From: Adiantum capillus-veneris
Lineage: Eukaryota; Streptophyta; Polypodiopsida; Polypodiales; Pteridaceae
Assembly (NCBI GenBank): GCA_014529385.2
Contig: CM043969.1
Span: 71,088,176 to 71,152,175, forward strand
Length of the DNA: 64,000 nucleotides
Reading direction: 5' to 3'
The first letter of the stretch is position 1. Each line of letters begins with the position of its first letter. Of the stretch, positions 20,660-34,000 are shown piece after piece. The position numbers and the translations under genes were made by a program. A model generated the notes under the pieces. It was not told the origin of the DNA. It was given only the letters and a program-made list of their open reading frames with translations, and ran no database searches.

Positions 20660-22623
20660 CAAGAATCGACATTCTATCACGACGTTGGCAGGATCAGTGC
20701 ATCGCTGAATCCAAAAACATTACAATTTGTGCCGGTTGTGGAACTTCCACATTCTCAAAAACTCGCCTACGAATGAAAAAACTAGACAATGTCCATGTTA
20801 ATCTAGCTAGCATGACATTCCTAGACGTTGCCGAGAATGAAGGAGTATCGATACATTGGTCATGTTGCTCCAGCTGCGACAAAAACGTCACGACCAAAAG
20901 CGTAGTAGTACTGCTATCAGACTATGTCCAACGTATCCTGGAATCCAACCAGCTTCACACTCAGCTCCTTAGTATCATTGACATTTCTTTAAACGTCATA
21001 AGCTCTGCGAACATTGTAGCATCCGGCGTGCTTGAAAAAAGATCCTTCCTTGATGACCCTCTGATCTGCTGGACAAAGCGGAAAATCTATAGCAACTCTC
21101 AAAGCAGCTCACGTCCTCGTGCTTATCATACATTTTGGCCTAAAATTTACTCTATGATCTAGTTATCAAGATGTATAACACTGTGGCAGAGCAACCCCAC
21201 AAAAAAACCATTGTGTGTGCTGACACCAGATGTTGTTACGTCAATTATAACAAGCCACTCAGAAACGGAGCCTTTTGCATTGACGGAGGAAGCAAAAGCG
21301 CAATGTGAGATGAGCATTCTTGAAAACACGTACACCACGTCAAGAAGAAGGGCCTATACTAGGATAGACTCTCACGACTTTGGCTCAGTAAAACTTCGTG
21401 TGGGCTCATGCCTCATTGAGCGTACAACAATCTTCAGGTACAATGCGATGCCTGCTAGCCACTTAGAGGCCAAAGACGTGACAATAGAAAAAGCTGTGTT
21501 CCCTTTTTTATTCCCATTCGGGCATGGAAACTACGAAGGAGACACCCGATTCAATGACTACACCAGCATGAGGATCAACATGTTGTTCTCCGTGTATACC
21601 TTGTACAAGCCATACCTACTCATCATGTACCAACTCAAGAGAGAACTCATGATTTCCAATTCTACAAACATGACGATGTTGCAGCATGACATAAACGCGT
21701 ATAAGAGGAAGCACAAGAATGCATCCAACCAAGATGCAGTACAAAATATTATAAGATACAAGCTTCCGGAGACAATTCCAGGCACTCCATCATGGCATCG
21801 AAAGAACCTCAAAGATCTCATTGCAATGGTTGACTTGTGGGGCCTACCCGATCTGTTCCTGACATTTATAGCGGACGAAGTCACAGAAAGCAGGTGGAAC
21901 AAAATTATAGTAATCAAGAATATCGCTCATTCATTCAATGGAAGCTACACATAGAAAGATTGTCCTGTAGAGTGTGTCGTGTTGTTCCACGAGCGTCTCC
22001 ACATATTCTTAAACAACCACATTTTTGGGGGGAGCAAAGTCCTAGGCAAAATAGAGCATCATCTTCTAAGGTACAAGATACAAAACTGAGGATCGCTGCA
22101 TGCTCATCTGATTTTTTGGGTTTCTCGAGGCGACATTGAATCGGTAGCAAATGAAATCGCGGCGTACATACCTGACCCACAACAACCTCCTTTGAATTTC
22201 TCAAACCATTTACATCATCTTGTCACAAGAAAACAAATTCACAGATGCAAGTCCACCTGCAGGGTAATGGGCCAACACTCTGCATGCAAATACGACTTTC
22301 CATTCAGTCCTCAACTATCAACCAAGCCTATAATGGACCCACAAACATCAAGATGGTTATACTATCGGCTTAGAAATGAACATCGTAACGTAGTTCCCTA
22401 CCACCCGACAATCTTGCTACTGTGGGGAGATGTCCAAGCCCATTTCAGTAACAGAGGCAGCACTAAATTGCTTGTAAATTTTGATCATCACAAGAAGCAA
22501 AGCCGTGGAATATATCGACTCATCGCCACCTTCACTAAGACAAAGATTGTTATCACAGAGCAAATGATAGTTATGCATCCAGTTGACTTGTACTGTGCAA
22601 GGCCACTGCAACTAGAGCAATAA
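20660..22623 (+). pseudogene. Helitron Rep (HUH) part
   Basis: From about 20666 one frame reads RIDILSRRWQDQCI and ICAGCGTSTFSKTRLRMKKL, a Cys-rich finger. From 21211 a long frame reads EAKDVTIEKAVFPFLFPFGHGNYEG, GTPSWHRKNLKDLIAMV and WGLPDLFLTFIADEV, typical of the Helitron-like N domain. After TAG 21952-21954 the same frame continues to the HUH motif GSLHAHLIFW (His codons at 22099 and 22105), directly after a TGA at 22087-22089. It then continues through YIPDPQQPP, HRCKSTCRVMGQHSACKYDFP and MDPQTSRWLYYRL to TAA at 22621. The single frame over about 1.4 kb with separate stops fits a formerly continuous gene. I could not locate the two Rep tyrosines. Confidence 0.85.
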
Positions 22624-22686
22624 CGTTCTGCATACCACAAAAATCTCAAGATCAAGAATAACACAACAAGATCTAAGAAGAGCCAG

Positions 22687-24313
22687 ATGTACGATGCCTA
22701 CAACAACTCAATACTAGAAAATCCTCGGCTAGTACGATTCACCGAATACCACCCTGGCCACCAATCTGAGGGCTTCTTCTTCAACGTACTGCTACAGAAG
22801 GCAACATTTAGAACCGAGTCTGATCTGGTCTGGCAAGAAACCCAATTTTTGTTACTTTATAGAGTGCAAAATTCGACAGTTAATAAGAGACGAGAAGGAC
22901 CTCGAGATGTACATAAAAGAGTACACACAATGAAACATGCTTTTGAACAAGAACACGGGGCACATTGTGAACCTGATCCACCAAAAGCTCTTCCTAAACC
23001 GTGAGAATCCAATTCATTCAAGCCGTGTGGAGATGAATGATACCAAGGAAGCTAGTAGGCATAACATGCTGCAACTTCTAAAGGTGCTCGCCAATGTCCA
23101 TAACATAGCACTCACTCTTGAACAACACAAGATATTCGAAGACACATCCACCAGAACATCCTCCACATTATCACGGGCGTCCCATGATCTGGAAAGTCAT
23201 TCCTCATCAAATACATGATGCCCGGGTTTGTACAACAGAACAAGACAGTCATATTGACAGCGTCAACTGACGCAACTGCATCTCAGCTAAGTAGTGTTGA
23301 AACAATAGTTCACTATCAATTCAAGATAATGGCGGGCTTGAATAAACACTATCCAGAATCAATAAATACAGAGGACGAGAGATTCATATCCATCAAAGAG
23401 GCTGACATTATCATAATGGACGAGATATCAATGCTCACAAGCACAACATTCAACATGGTCGTTTTCCAACTTGGGAATGTCACAAACGTATCAATTCGTG
23501 ATCCATTCTATAGTAAATTGGTGCTTTTGTTTGGAGACTTCGCACAGCTACCGCTCGTCTGTTAGCACCCTGCACCTTTCTGTCATGTATGTACAATTAC
23601 ACAATTGGCTCACTTCAAGCATGGTATTGTCCACACGATGACATTCTCAATTCAACATGCAACGGACCCAATATTCCTCAACTTTTTAAATACAATTAGA
23701 CAAAGAAAGCCAACCGAACAAGAAATAACAAGCACGCTTTCAGAGTATCATAACCAAACAAGAACTATTGGAAACTATGGACGAAGGCACCACAATCATT
23801 TGCACACATTGCGACGATGCTCGAAGGTACAACGACATCATATTGCAAAGGAGTTTTGCAAATGAACAGATAGTCCGAATAGCGTTAAAAACAAATGCAG
23901 ACAACAAGCCACTCTTAGAAAGCTGGGTCAATGACACCACTTTCAATGAAATACACAACGTCACTGTTGGTGCAAAGTGTATGATTACCTCAAATCTTGA
24001 CGTGGAAATCGGCGCCACATGCAGGATCAAGAATATATCCCATGATTGCAATGGTCTAGTAGACGTGATCAGTGTGATCATAGAGAACACAACTACCAAA
24101 ATCACCATTCGGCGTACAAAACACTCCACTAGGGCATTCAACTTCAAATACTATCACAAATATACATTCCCTTTAATACTAGCATATGCATATGTCATGT
24201 TCTCGCGAGTCACCGAAAGAAGACACATAAGGATCCTAAAGCTTCCTACACCAGACATGTTTGAGCCTATGAGAGATTTTCTTTCAGATACTTCAGTATG
24301 TACAATGATGTAA
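22687..24313 (+). pseudogene. Helitron PIF1-type helicase part, stop inside the Walker A loop
   Basis: The linker reads FTEYHPGHQSEGFFFNVLL (from 22687). A Q-motif-like LTLEQHKIF follows near 23113 in another frame. The ATP-binding loop reads ITGVP-stop-SGKS; the TGA at 23185-23187 replaces the expected glycine codon. Walker B ADIIIMDEISML is at about 23402-23437 and LLFGDFAQLP at about 23527-23556. After a stop at 23563 and a frame change, the C-terminal part (23768-24313) has VTVGAKCMITSNLD and FPLILAYAYVMFSR; the usual helicase motif near HKSQG is replaced. The piece ends at TAA 24311-24313. Confidence 0.88.
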
Positions 24314-24320
24314 AATTGTA

Positions 24321-26793
24321 TAACTCTGTTTCATATAAAGTTTTCCCTCACTTGCAGATCATATGATGCATTTCTTAATATTGGCTCTTGTTATACAGGT
24401 TTTTAAGAAAACAACTACAACATGGCGTCCAAAAAGGTCTGTACATTCCAAATCCTATGTTCTTTGAACATAAACAATACGTTTGAATGAATCGTCAACT
24501 CTTAAAGATGGATTCTTATTCTTTGTCCTTACTTGTAGTTGTTTGATCTGTTCAAAAGTAATGCAACAACCACTCCATCTGCAACAAACAATGATGGCTC
24601 ATCAAATTGTCCTACCTCTGGCTAGATGAGAATGGAAAATTTAGCAGGGGAGCATCCACACTTATACATAAAACCACGACCGCACTACTTGCACGTCCGC
24701 AACTACATCAACTCAATTAAGTAGATATTGAAGCAAAACAGTGATGTAGGACATGGGTCCTATGGGCAAGGCCACCGGCACGACCGGACAGCGTGTACGC
24801 TAGGGCGAGGCTATAAGATAGCACGGTTGGGTGGAGACTAGCACATGCATTACGACCGCCCTTTCACTAGTATTTGAGCTATTTTTGGAGAAGAGGAAAA
24901 GCAAGCTACATGTGCTCCAAAGGCTTTCGTTGGCTGCATGCGCAGGAAGGCCCACTTAACCCTTGCATGAAGGAGGGTTGAACCCACCCCATGAGGGTAA
25001 GAGGCCAACACTTTACCATCAAGCTATTGACCCTTGTTGTGCATAACAAGGAAAGATAACATACTTGTGTTGAAGGAAAACTAAAAGGAAAGGGAAAGCT
25101 TCAAAATTCAAGGAAGTAGCTTCACCCTTCCTTTTCATTTCTTGGAGGAAGGCAAGTTTTCGTCCAAATTCTTTTTTCCTCAAGGAGGTAGCTTCAAAGT
25201 GAGCAAAAGTCTTCACAAAACCAATGACTTTTTGTGAAGAGGCAACAAAGATGTTCTTACGATGAATGACACATGAAGTGCTACAATTTCCGCAAGGCGA
25301 GGTTCGCATGCAACGCAAATTACAGAGCATACAAAACACAAAGACTTCGATTTCACATGGTACAAATTGACGTTTTTTTCTCTCTTTACATTAGTGTGTG
25401 TTTACCATGGCCAGTGAGGATATTCCACACACTTTTGATTTTGAGCACGTAGATCAAAATCAGGGGACCACGGGTGCTGCTGACACTAATATGCATGATG
25501 ATGATGATCTAGGAGATCATGGGCTTGTAGGTATGGCTTCTTTCAAGACTTTGGAACATCGCCAAAGCGTACTTGAAAGCAACCTCTTTGCAAAACAGGG
25601 GGTTAGCAGCAAGGTTTCTCACCATTGGGGGGGGGGGCTGTATTAGTTGGTTAGAGGCAAGGAATATATTTGGAGCTTCTCCTCCTACAAATCCATTTCA
25701 AAGTGCCACCTGAAGCTTCATCTCCCTCCCTCCCCAGAGGGTTTTGGATTTTTATTTTTTTTTGGGGGGGGGGGAGAGAAACAGACGTTGTTGCGTAGCT
25801 AGGAAGAGAAGAGAATGAGAGTGTGACGTACTCGAGGAGGATGTGATAGGATGGGATGTTTACCCCTATCGCACATTCAAGAACCACTCCTTTTTGCTCC
25901 TTGAAAGCACCAAAATTAAGCCATATTGATAAATTGGAACTTTACTTTTGCTTTGGCATCCAATGCCATGTTTTATGCAATGCTTTCGAGCGCATTTGCA
26001 CGATAGAATTTAACTCTACTAGTTGAGCTCAAAAGCAAGCTTGAACAAACCTTTTGCTTTCTAACTTCACCAATTTTGGCAGAGTTGCCTCAACAAGCCC
26101 ATTTTCTCTCTTCTCGTTGCCGCTACATGACAACCTCTCTCTCCTCAAACTGCAACCATTCGTGAGCATTGAGGTAGAAATGAGGAATTAGCTGACATGC
26201 ACTTTAATTGCCTTCCTCCCATGCAAAACCTACCTTATGACACAACTATTTTTAGAGCTCTTGCCCACTAAAATCGCCTATATAGCTAGGGCCTCCTTAA
26301 TAATTACGGACAGTAGTTTGAACCCCTATGAAGTTTTTTCTTGTTGGTGGTGGTGGTTGGTGACTATGCAAACTATTTTACAATTGTGTGGTTGCATAAT
26401 CCAATCTACAGCCTTTATATATTTTTGAGGTACTTCAGTGTTTAGGAGAGTGGTTAGACCATCCTTCAATTTGAAGATGATAGCTTTTACAAAATTTCCT
26501 CCATTTACATGGCCCTTCCTTATGTCAAGGTATTGTAACATTGCTCACAATCATCACAATTATTGCAAAAAAACGTGTCAAGTGTCGATAAAAGACTTAA
26601 AAATTTTAAAGAAATATGCACATGGAATTTCTACCATGTTCTCAAAGAGTACGATAACAACAGCCATCAAGCATCTTTTATCTTCAAAACCACCACATCT
26701 ATTTATCTATCAAAACCACCGCAAAAGTTTGTTTACAAAGAGAAATGAGGTTCAACATAGCAAACCTTGCGAGAGCAAATTTACTTAAGGGAT
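24321..26793. other. Intergenic region between the Helitron and the minus-strand LINE
   Basis: No gene that I can support. A short frame at 25398-25646 (82 codons, acidic, with DDDDLGDHG) has no recognisable family and ends in a poly-G stretch; I leave it uncalled. Poly-G runs occur at about 25627-25636 and 25764-25774. A SINE-like tRNA-derived segment lies at 24960-25035. Confidence 0.4.
24960..25035 (-). repeat. tRNA-derived SINE-like segment
   Basis: On the minus strand, ATAGCTTGATGG (A-box, complement of 25017-25028) is followed by TGGGTTCAACCCT (B-box, complement of 24973-24985), about 32 bases apart. Both boxes match the consensus well. No clear acceptor-stem pairing, so a SINE head is more likely than a tRNA gene. 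Confidence 0.65.
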
Positions 26794-26809
26794 TTAAGTT
26801 CAAATTCTT
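26794..26809. repeat. Target-site duplication of the minus-strand LINE, left copy
   Basis: TTAAGTTCAAATTCTT matches 29954-29969 exactly over 16 bp. Poly-T, the complement of the LINE poly(A) tail, starts at its inner edge. Confidence 0.92.
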
Positions 26810-27099
26810 TTTTTTTTCTTTATAGCAAAACTCACAATTGTGAGTGGATTATATTGAGCAGCCCAAAAAATTACAAGGTTTTGTCATGCTCATGTAAAGC
26901 CATGACAGCATCCAGGGATCAAAATTACAACGGCTATCAGGGCAGCTACCCCTACCACCCCGCCTCCACATCCCGATCATAATTACAACGGCTATTAAGG
27001 TAGCCACTCCTACCGATGGCCAAGGTTTGCCCCCGTCCCAGGTATTCCGTCTGCTGACAACAAGGCACAAGTAGTCCTAGACCAATCCTCCGAGTGATG

Positions 27100-29900
27100 C
27101 TTCCGCCCGAGTGTCCATATTAGAACTTTGCTTTCCTGTATAATTTTTGCGAAGCTTGCCACCTCAAATTCTCCTTCCAAAAACCCAGCGGTTCCTTGTT
27201 TGCCATACATTATGAAAGAAGAAGTATCTGACAATCTGAGTGCTGACGAGGAGTGCAGGACTACCTGAGTTTTTACCTCCAAAGCATAGGTCAGTCTTGA
27301 AAAAACTAATTTTCCATGTTCTCTGGACCCACTTGTATACTTTCCCTACGAGGCCTTTTATAGCTGGGCAGTCCATGAAAAGGTGGGCCAGATCTTCACT
27401 AGTCAACCTGCACCCTGAGCATCGATCTAACCCAATCCCTCTCTCCTGAATCTTCACCCCCGTCGGTAGAGCATCCCAAATAACCTTCCATAAGAAAGCC
27501 TTCATGTATTGTGGAACCTTTGGCTTCCATATGTTCTCCATTACATACTCCCACCTTTCCTCCGGCCATTGCTTTTTCCATAGCTTATTAAGGGGGTTAG
27601 ACCAAATTATTCTTCTTTTGCATCATTGTCTGATAAATGATTTTAGTATGGGGTTTCCACAAGAGACTGCTTCCTGGACATTTCCAGGCTTTCCAGTCCA
27701 ACACCGAGTCACAGATTGGCATCACTAGATCGTCAAGTTCTTTCATCACTTTGTGGACAAGCAAGACCTCCAAGCTATTGAGTTGGTATTGGGCAATCAT
27801 AAGGTCAACGGTTTTCCAACTCTTGTTGACATTGTCCCAGAAGTGCTCAAGTCGGATCAGACCCTTATTATTCAGCTTCCTTGCTGTCTCAATCCAATAG
27901 GGAGTTTGTGGCGGATCTACAACTTTGGAGAGCCAGGGGGACCAATGTAGGATGGAGTTCTTGAAGTATCTGGCTTCTTTCCCCCACTTTAAGACTCCTG
28001 CTACTCTATTGCATTTTCTTACCAATTCTCCTGAGCTGCCCCTCAGTCTTAAGGTAGACCATGCCGGGGCCAGCAGCTTGTCATGAAACTCCACTCCCCT
28101 CCACTTTCCTCCCTTCGAGCCAAGTTTAGCTGCTTCTATCATATCTCTGATCATAACTACCCAAACTTGATCCTATCTAGCCAAGGAAACAACAAATTTG
28201 GTGCAACAAGCTTCTACATGGGTCATAGGGTTAAGAATCCCGAGGCCTCCTTGATTCCCTGGCCGAGCAACCGATTCCCAACTGGCCCATTGCCATGGCC
28301 TGGAAGATTTCATGTTATTTTTCCATAAAAATGTTTTTACTGGTTTTAAGAACTCTTTCCAGTGACACTTAACCATCTTGAGAAGCGGACTAGTGAAGGC
28401 AATATAAGGAATCATGAAGGCATTCATCACTTTTATCCGACTTGGGAATGGGAGAAGAGCATACTCCCACCTTCTCATTTTCGTTTTGATTTTTTCAAGC
28501 ACCCACTCGAATCTTTGCTTGTGAGTTACCTCCACCCCCAAGGGGGCTCCTAGATGTCTAACGATCTTTCCTTTTGTGACAATCTCACCTAACCATATAG
28601 AAGGATCAAATGAGTCATTTTCTGATAGGGAGATCATTCTTGACTTCTCTATATTACACTGGGACCCCGAAGCTACCGAGAACATTTGTACAATCTTCAG
28701 AGCTTTTCTGATTACCTGGGGGTATGCCTTCACGAATAGAAGAGAATCATCTACAAAAAGTTTTGCCAGGAGTTGCCTATTTCTTGGTAAAACAAGGCCT
28801 TGCACCTCCCCGCGTTCAGCACTAGCTTCAAGCGTCGTGATTAGAGGATATGATCCTATGGTGAAAAGTAGGGGGGCAAGAGGGCATCCCTGTTTAATAG
28901 ACCTTTTAACCTCAAAATAGCCCACAATTCGACCGTTAAATAGGAGCTCTGACTGGCTTCCAGCCCCCATCACACGAACCATCCGACAGAGGTGCGGGCC
29001 AAAGCCTAGAGCTTCCATGATGGATTCTATATATGTCCATGTTATTCTTCATAGGCCTTTTCCAGGTCCAACTGCAACAAAATGCACTCCTGCTTTGTGA
29101 CAGTTGCATATTCTATGCCCACCATTGCTGCCAAGATGTTATTGTATATGGACCTTCCTTTAATGAAACCATGTTGATGAGGGGAGATGATCTTGGTTAG
29201 TAAGGGGGCTAGTATGAGGGCCACTGCTTTAGCTATAATTTTTTAGGCCACTGACATCATCATTATAGGGCGCCAATGTTGCAGTTTAGAGCAGCAGACC
29301 TGTTTTGGGATGGGCTTGATAAGCCCTCTCTTCACATTTGTCTCCAAAGACCCTTCGACCATGGCTTTATTGGCCAAACTTGTGATTGGGGCCTTGAGAT
29401 CTTCCCAAAATTCTGCATAGAACTCCACCGTCATCCCATCCCAACCAGGGGACTTTTCCTTGCCAAGGGCTTGCAATGCTAGTGAACATTCATCTTCGGA
29501 AAATGCCCGTTCCAAGTTATGAGCTTCTGAGTGGGGAATTTCCTTAGGTTAGTGGTTGCCCCAGCCTCGTGACACCAGCTTTTCATGTTTGATGCTTTTT
29601 GGCCCCTTGGACCTTCAAATATGAGCACCAGCTTTTTACATCTAATGCTTTTTGGCCTAAAGCCTTTGAATATGAGCCTTGTAGATGCTCTTTGGCACTC
29701 CATAGCACGCAGACCGTATAGGAGATGCTCCTCGACCGTTGTACTTCATGAACCATCAATCAAGAAAGAAGTATCAAAAGGGACGCCAGTTTTAACACTC
29801 TGTAGTAAGGTCCCTCTGGCTTCCTCCACTTCTTGGGACTGGGTCTCCGGCCATCCAATAATTTGATTGAGATAGCTCAGCATCACACCAGCCATTTCAT
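27100..29900 (-). pseudogene. LINE ORF2: reverse transcriptase and zf-RVT region
   Basis: On the minus strand, from high to low coordinates: linker remnant (about 29900-29750); LGKEKSPGWDGMTVEFY (about 29450); HGFIKGRSIYNNIL and LLQLDLEKAYEE (29190-29042), ending in a stop; then from 29018 IKQGCPLAPLLF, the catalytic FVDD (about 28757-28746) and RHLGAPLGV, open to 28173. From 28154 the connection region continues to 27597. From 27541 the zf-RVT-like part reads VPQYMKAFLWKVIWDALPT and CSGCRLTSEDLAHLFMDC. At least four stops or frame changes separate the pieces. FVDD replaces the more usual FADD. Confidence 0.9.
29560..29710. repeat. Imperfect tandem repeat, about 52-bp unit, within the LINE
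   Basis: GATGCTTTTTGGCC...AATATGAGC recurs twice, and partly a third time (GATGCTCTTTGGC), between 29590 and 29700. It lies between the endonuclease-RT linker and reverse transcriptase and does not look coding. Confidence 0.65.
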
Positions 29901-29953
29901 CCTGGTTATGAAGTACTGTCCCTTTCTCATCATCGAGCGAGCGGACGTTGCTA

Positions 29954-29969
29954 TTAAGTTCAAATTCTT
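29954..29969. repeat. Target-site duplication of the minus-strand LINE, right copy
   Basis: Exact match to 26794-26809. Confidence 0.92.
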
Positions 29970-30905
<936 letters not shown>

Positions 30906-31029
30906 GTACGACTTGCTCCATCGGAGTTCCAACAGATTGCCATTGCTCTACATCCAGCTTGCTTGGGCTCGGGGACTTGGCGCAGTAGGAAAAGAACTCT
31001 CTATCGTTTGTGACCATGACCGCCAAAAG

Positions 31030-31031
<2 letters not shown>

Positions 31032-31065
<34 letters not shown>

Positions 31066-31076
31066 CCCCCCCCCCC
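31032..31076. repeat. (CT)16 followed by poly(C)
   Basis: A CT run to about 31063 passes directly into a 14-base C run. Confidence 0.95.
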
Positions 31077-34000
31077 TAGGAGTCCACGTGCCCTCTTCCC
31101 CATGTTTTACTAGCCTTCCTCTCCCTCCAGCATTTTCCAATTCATCGGAAAGTGGTATTTTTTGAGACATGGGATCTCCATGGGATTCCATCTCTATGGC
31201 ATTCCACTTCAGCATAAAGTCACTTTTGCAAAGCATACATTATCTATCTCGATTATTTTAAGGTCAACGATGCATGCAGTTGAACCACAACCTCGACGGC
31301 GATGACGAAACCTTTAGCCTAAACCACTCCACCTTAGAGATGTGATGCTCGCATCGTCACCCCATACCTATAAAACATACTTGACCCTACCCCCTTGTGT
31401 GTCCACTACATCACTGGGCCACTTGTCACTCGATGTTGCACTTTGTCTCATGCAAGCTACCCTTGCACTCTTCCCTAGCTGCCATGCTTCGTGTTTTCGC
31501 TCGCCAGGTCATCTCACAGTTGTCACATGCCATGTTTCTCTTGCCTTTACAAATAGCCTTCTATATAGAACTTAAACGGAATCACTTGAGATTCACCCCG
31601 AAAAAACATCCCCAAAAATTGCACGTGGAAAGCAAGAAGTTTTTTTTTTTTTTTGCCTTCCCTTTCTTCTGAACCCGAAGCCAAGGGATCTCTTTAGATT
31701 CCATGCAGGGACATCATGCGCAAGGGGGTGCACAGCAGAAGAGGGTGTGGAGGACACCGCTCGATAGCATAGCAAGCTGATTCGAACCAGCTGGCATGCA
31801 GCAGGTCGTTGCAGGCCAGGCAGGGGAGAGGAACAGGGGAATGCCCGAACCAGCTAAAGCAGTTGAAATGCTTTCCAACAGGCCCTTCTATTGCACAGAC
31901 TCATTTGGTTCATGCCCCACACAAAACGTACATGTGCACACAACAATTGCATTGAGTTGCTGAAAAACATACGAAGGTTGATCCCCTCTCTGAATGGATT
32001 TGCGCCATCAACCTATGAGCTGTCTCACTCAGTCCATGCTCACTTGAATGATTAAATTTTAGTAGATCTTTTGTAAAACAATACCTTAGGATATTGAAAT
32101 AATAAAGTTAATTTTTAAATAAAACATGATAAAAATTATATTACATAATTTCGTATGGATTTCCTTTGCTCATAGAAAAAAAATTGACTCAAAATAAGCA
32201 TCACATCTATCATGTAGATCTAAGGGTTTTAAATGTGCCAAAGCTAGAATTTTTATCTTAAAAAATCATCTGATTGTTTTGTCTAGACTCTATCCTAACT
32301 AGCCATGCAAGCAGATATAGTAGTAGCTCCACGTCAGCAAATATTTGCGCTATGTTAAATGTCACACTTAATACCCAACTACAAGAATTGGGTACACTTG
32401 ATCTTCCTCCCACCCTTCAATATTTGGCAGTGATAAAGAATCAGGGCTCCCCTCCCCCTTCCCTGAGGGGTCCACTTCAAAATATGTAAGTGTAGCATGT
32501 GAATTCACCCAAAGGGGCATTTTATATACCAAAGAGTTACAAAATTCCATGTACAAGAGGGGTTTACAAATGAAAAGTTGAAAAAAAGTTACGGATTCAT
32601 AAAGGAAGAGGGACCAATTAATTCATGATAAAATGTCTATGTAGAGGGGTTTTAAAAATACCTTTTGAACACACAAGCTATAAGTATTTTTGAAAGGTAG
32701 ACCCACTAGGGGCTTCCCTATATGTGGTTGCAGGTATTTGGTCTATGTTTGCTTTTAGATATTCTCTATGTTTATGCTCATATGGAAACGGCCTGTTTGG
32801 GAAGGGTGAATTTGGTGGCAACATGTATATACCTTGTGGCACTCATGCAGGGTCTAGTTCTTCTTTGATGAGTGGCTCTGTTAACAACCGATGTACTTGG
32901 GTTGTGTGTTTGGGTATGCTTCTTTTGGTGGTTATTGTATCCAAAGTCTATTTAGGGTGCTAGAGCTCGGTTTGAACGTGGCTTGTTTATGTATTTTTTT
33001 TATTTTGTGAACATATCTTACAATTGTGAGTTTTGAAAAAAAAAAGTTTTGCCCTCCCAAGGTTTCCTTTTCCTTTTTGGATTTTTGTCATCGCTTTTCT
33101 TTAGTTTATTCTTAAAATAAAAATAGAGCCCATAGAAAAAGCAAAAAGGAGATTGAAAAACACAGTAATCATAACTTTTTATGCCCTTAGAATTTCCCTT
33201 CGATAATTGAAAGGGATTGTCTCTAGTTAAAAGATCATTATCTGGAAGGCTATTGTTTTAACATGCCCACTTGACCTTTTAAGATCATCTTGTTTTGGTA
33301 TTGAGCAGTACTTTGAGCTTTTTATCATTTTGCATTGAAATTTTGTAGCTACACTATAATGTAGCTATAACGTAGCAAGTGTTATCTATGGCCATTACTT
33401 ACTATTTTAAAACTCAAATTGTCTTGTAATTTTGCAACAGCAGGATGTACATTTTTCAGCTTGTTACAAACTCTTGTCTTAAAATCTTGTTTGCTAGGAT
33501 TGGACAAGCTAATTAAAAAATAAAATGGCTTCCCATTCACACTTTACAAGAGTGCATGTGTGTGTGTATGTGTGAAAAATAGTTATATGCAATATTAGTG
33601 GAAGTGCAAGACATATTTCCTTAAAGTGTATACAAAATAAATTGATCATGCAAGTTGATGGGTACGATTCTTTGTGGGGTTTCATTAGGGGGACTCTAAA
33701 GTGATCCCACTTCACTTTTAAAGGTAAGTCTCTTTCAAAAGCTAATGGAAGGGCGAAGGGTGGTACACCCAACTACCGGGTGAAAGCAAGTTAACGTGTC
33801 ACATTTTTTCATGTCCCAAACAATGTTAACTAGAACAATTTTTACATATCTAACTAGTGCACTAACATGAGCTACATCTCCAAGATGTATGACGTATGAT
33901 ATAGCAATAGAAAGCTCTTGAAACAAAGAATTCAAATGTACAATTTCGAATAAATTTTGATATTATTTATGAAAAATTTACTCGATGCCCAACTTTTTAA

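Larger units (their letters stand above)
20650..24320 (+). mobile_element. Helitron, decayed Rep/helicase gene; ends not defined
   Basis: The coding remains follow the plan of a Helitron RepHel protein: N-terminal zinc finger, Helitron-like N domain, HUH Rep motif, then a PIF1-type helicase. I could not place a TC start or a CTRR end with a 3' hairpin, so the limits are those of the coding similarity. Confidence 0.85.
26810..29953 (-). mobile_element. LINE, 5'-truncated, minus strand
   Basis: Exact 16-bp target duplications bracket the element, and a T run (26808-26817) gives the poly(A) tail of the minus strand. The coding order on the minus strand is the linker after endonuclease, reverse transcriptase and C-terminal zinc-binding region. 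The endonuclease and ORF1 are missing: the element is 3.1 kb where full plant LINEs are 6-7 kb, the usual result of incomplete target-primed reverse transcription. Confidence 0.93.

Noticed and set aside
25398-25646. 82-codon acidic frame with an ATG
   Set aside because: No family, no splice pattern and a poly-G end; too weak to call a gene.
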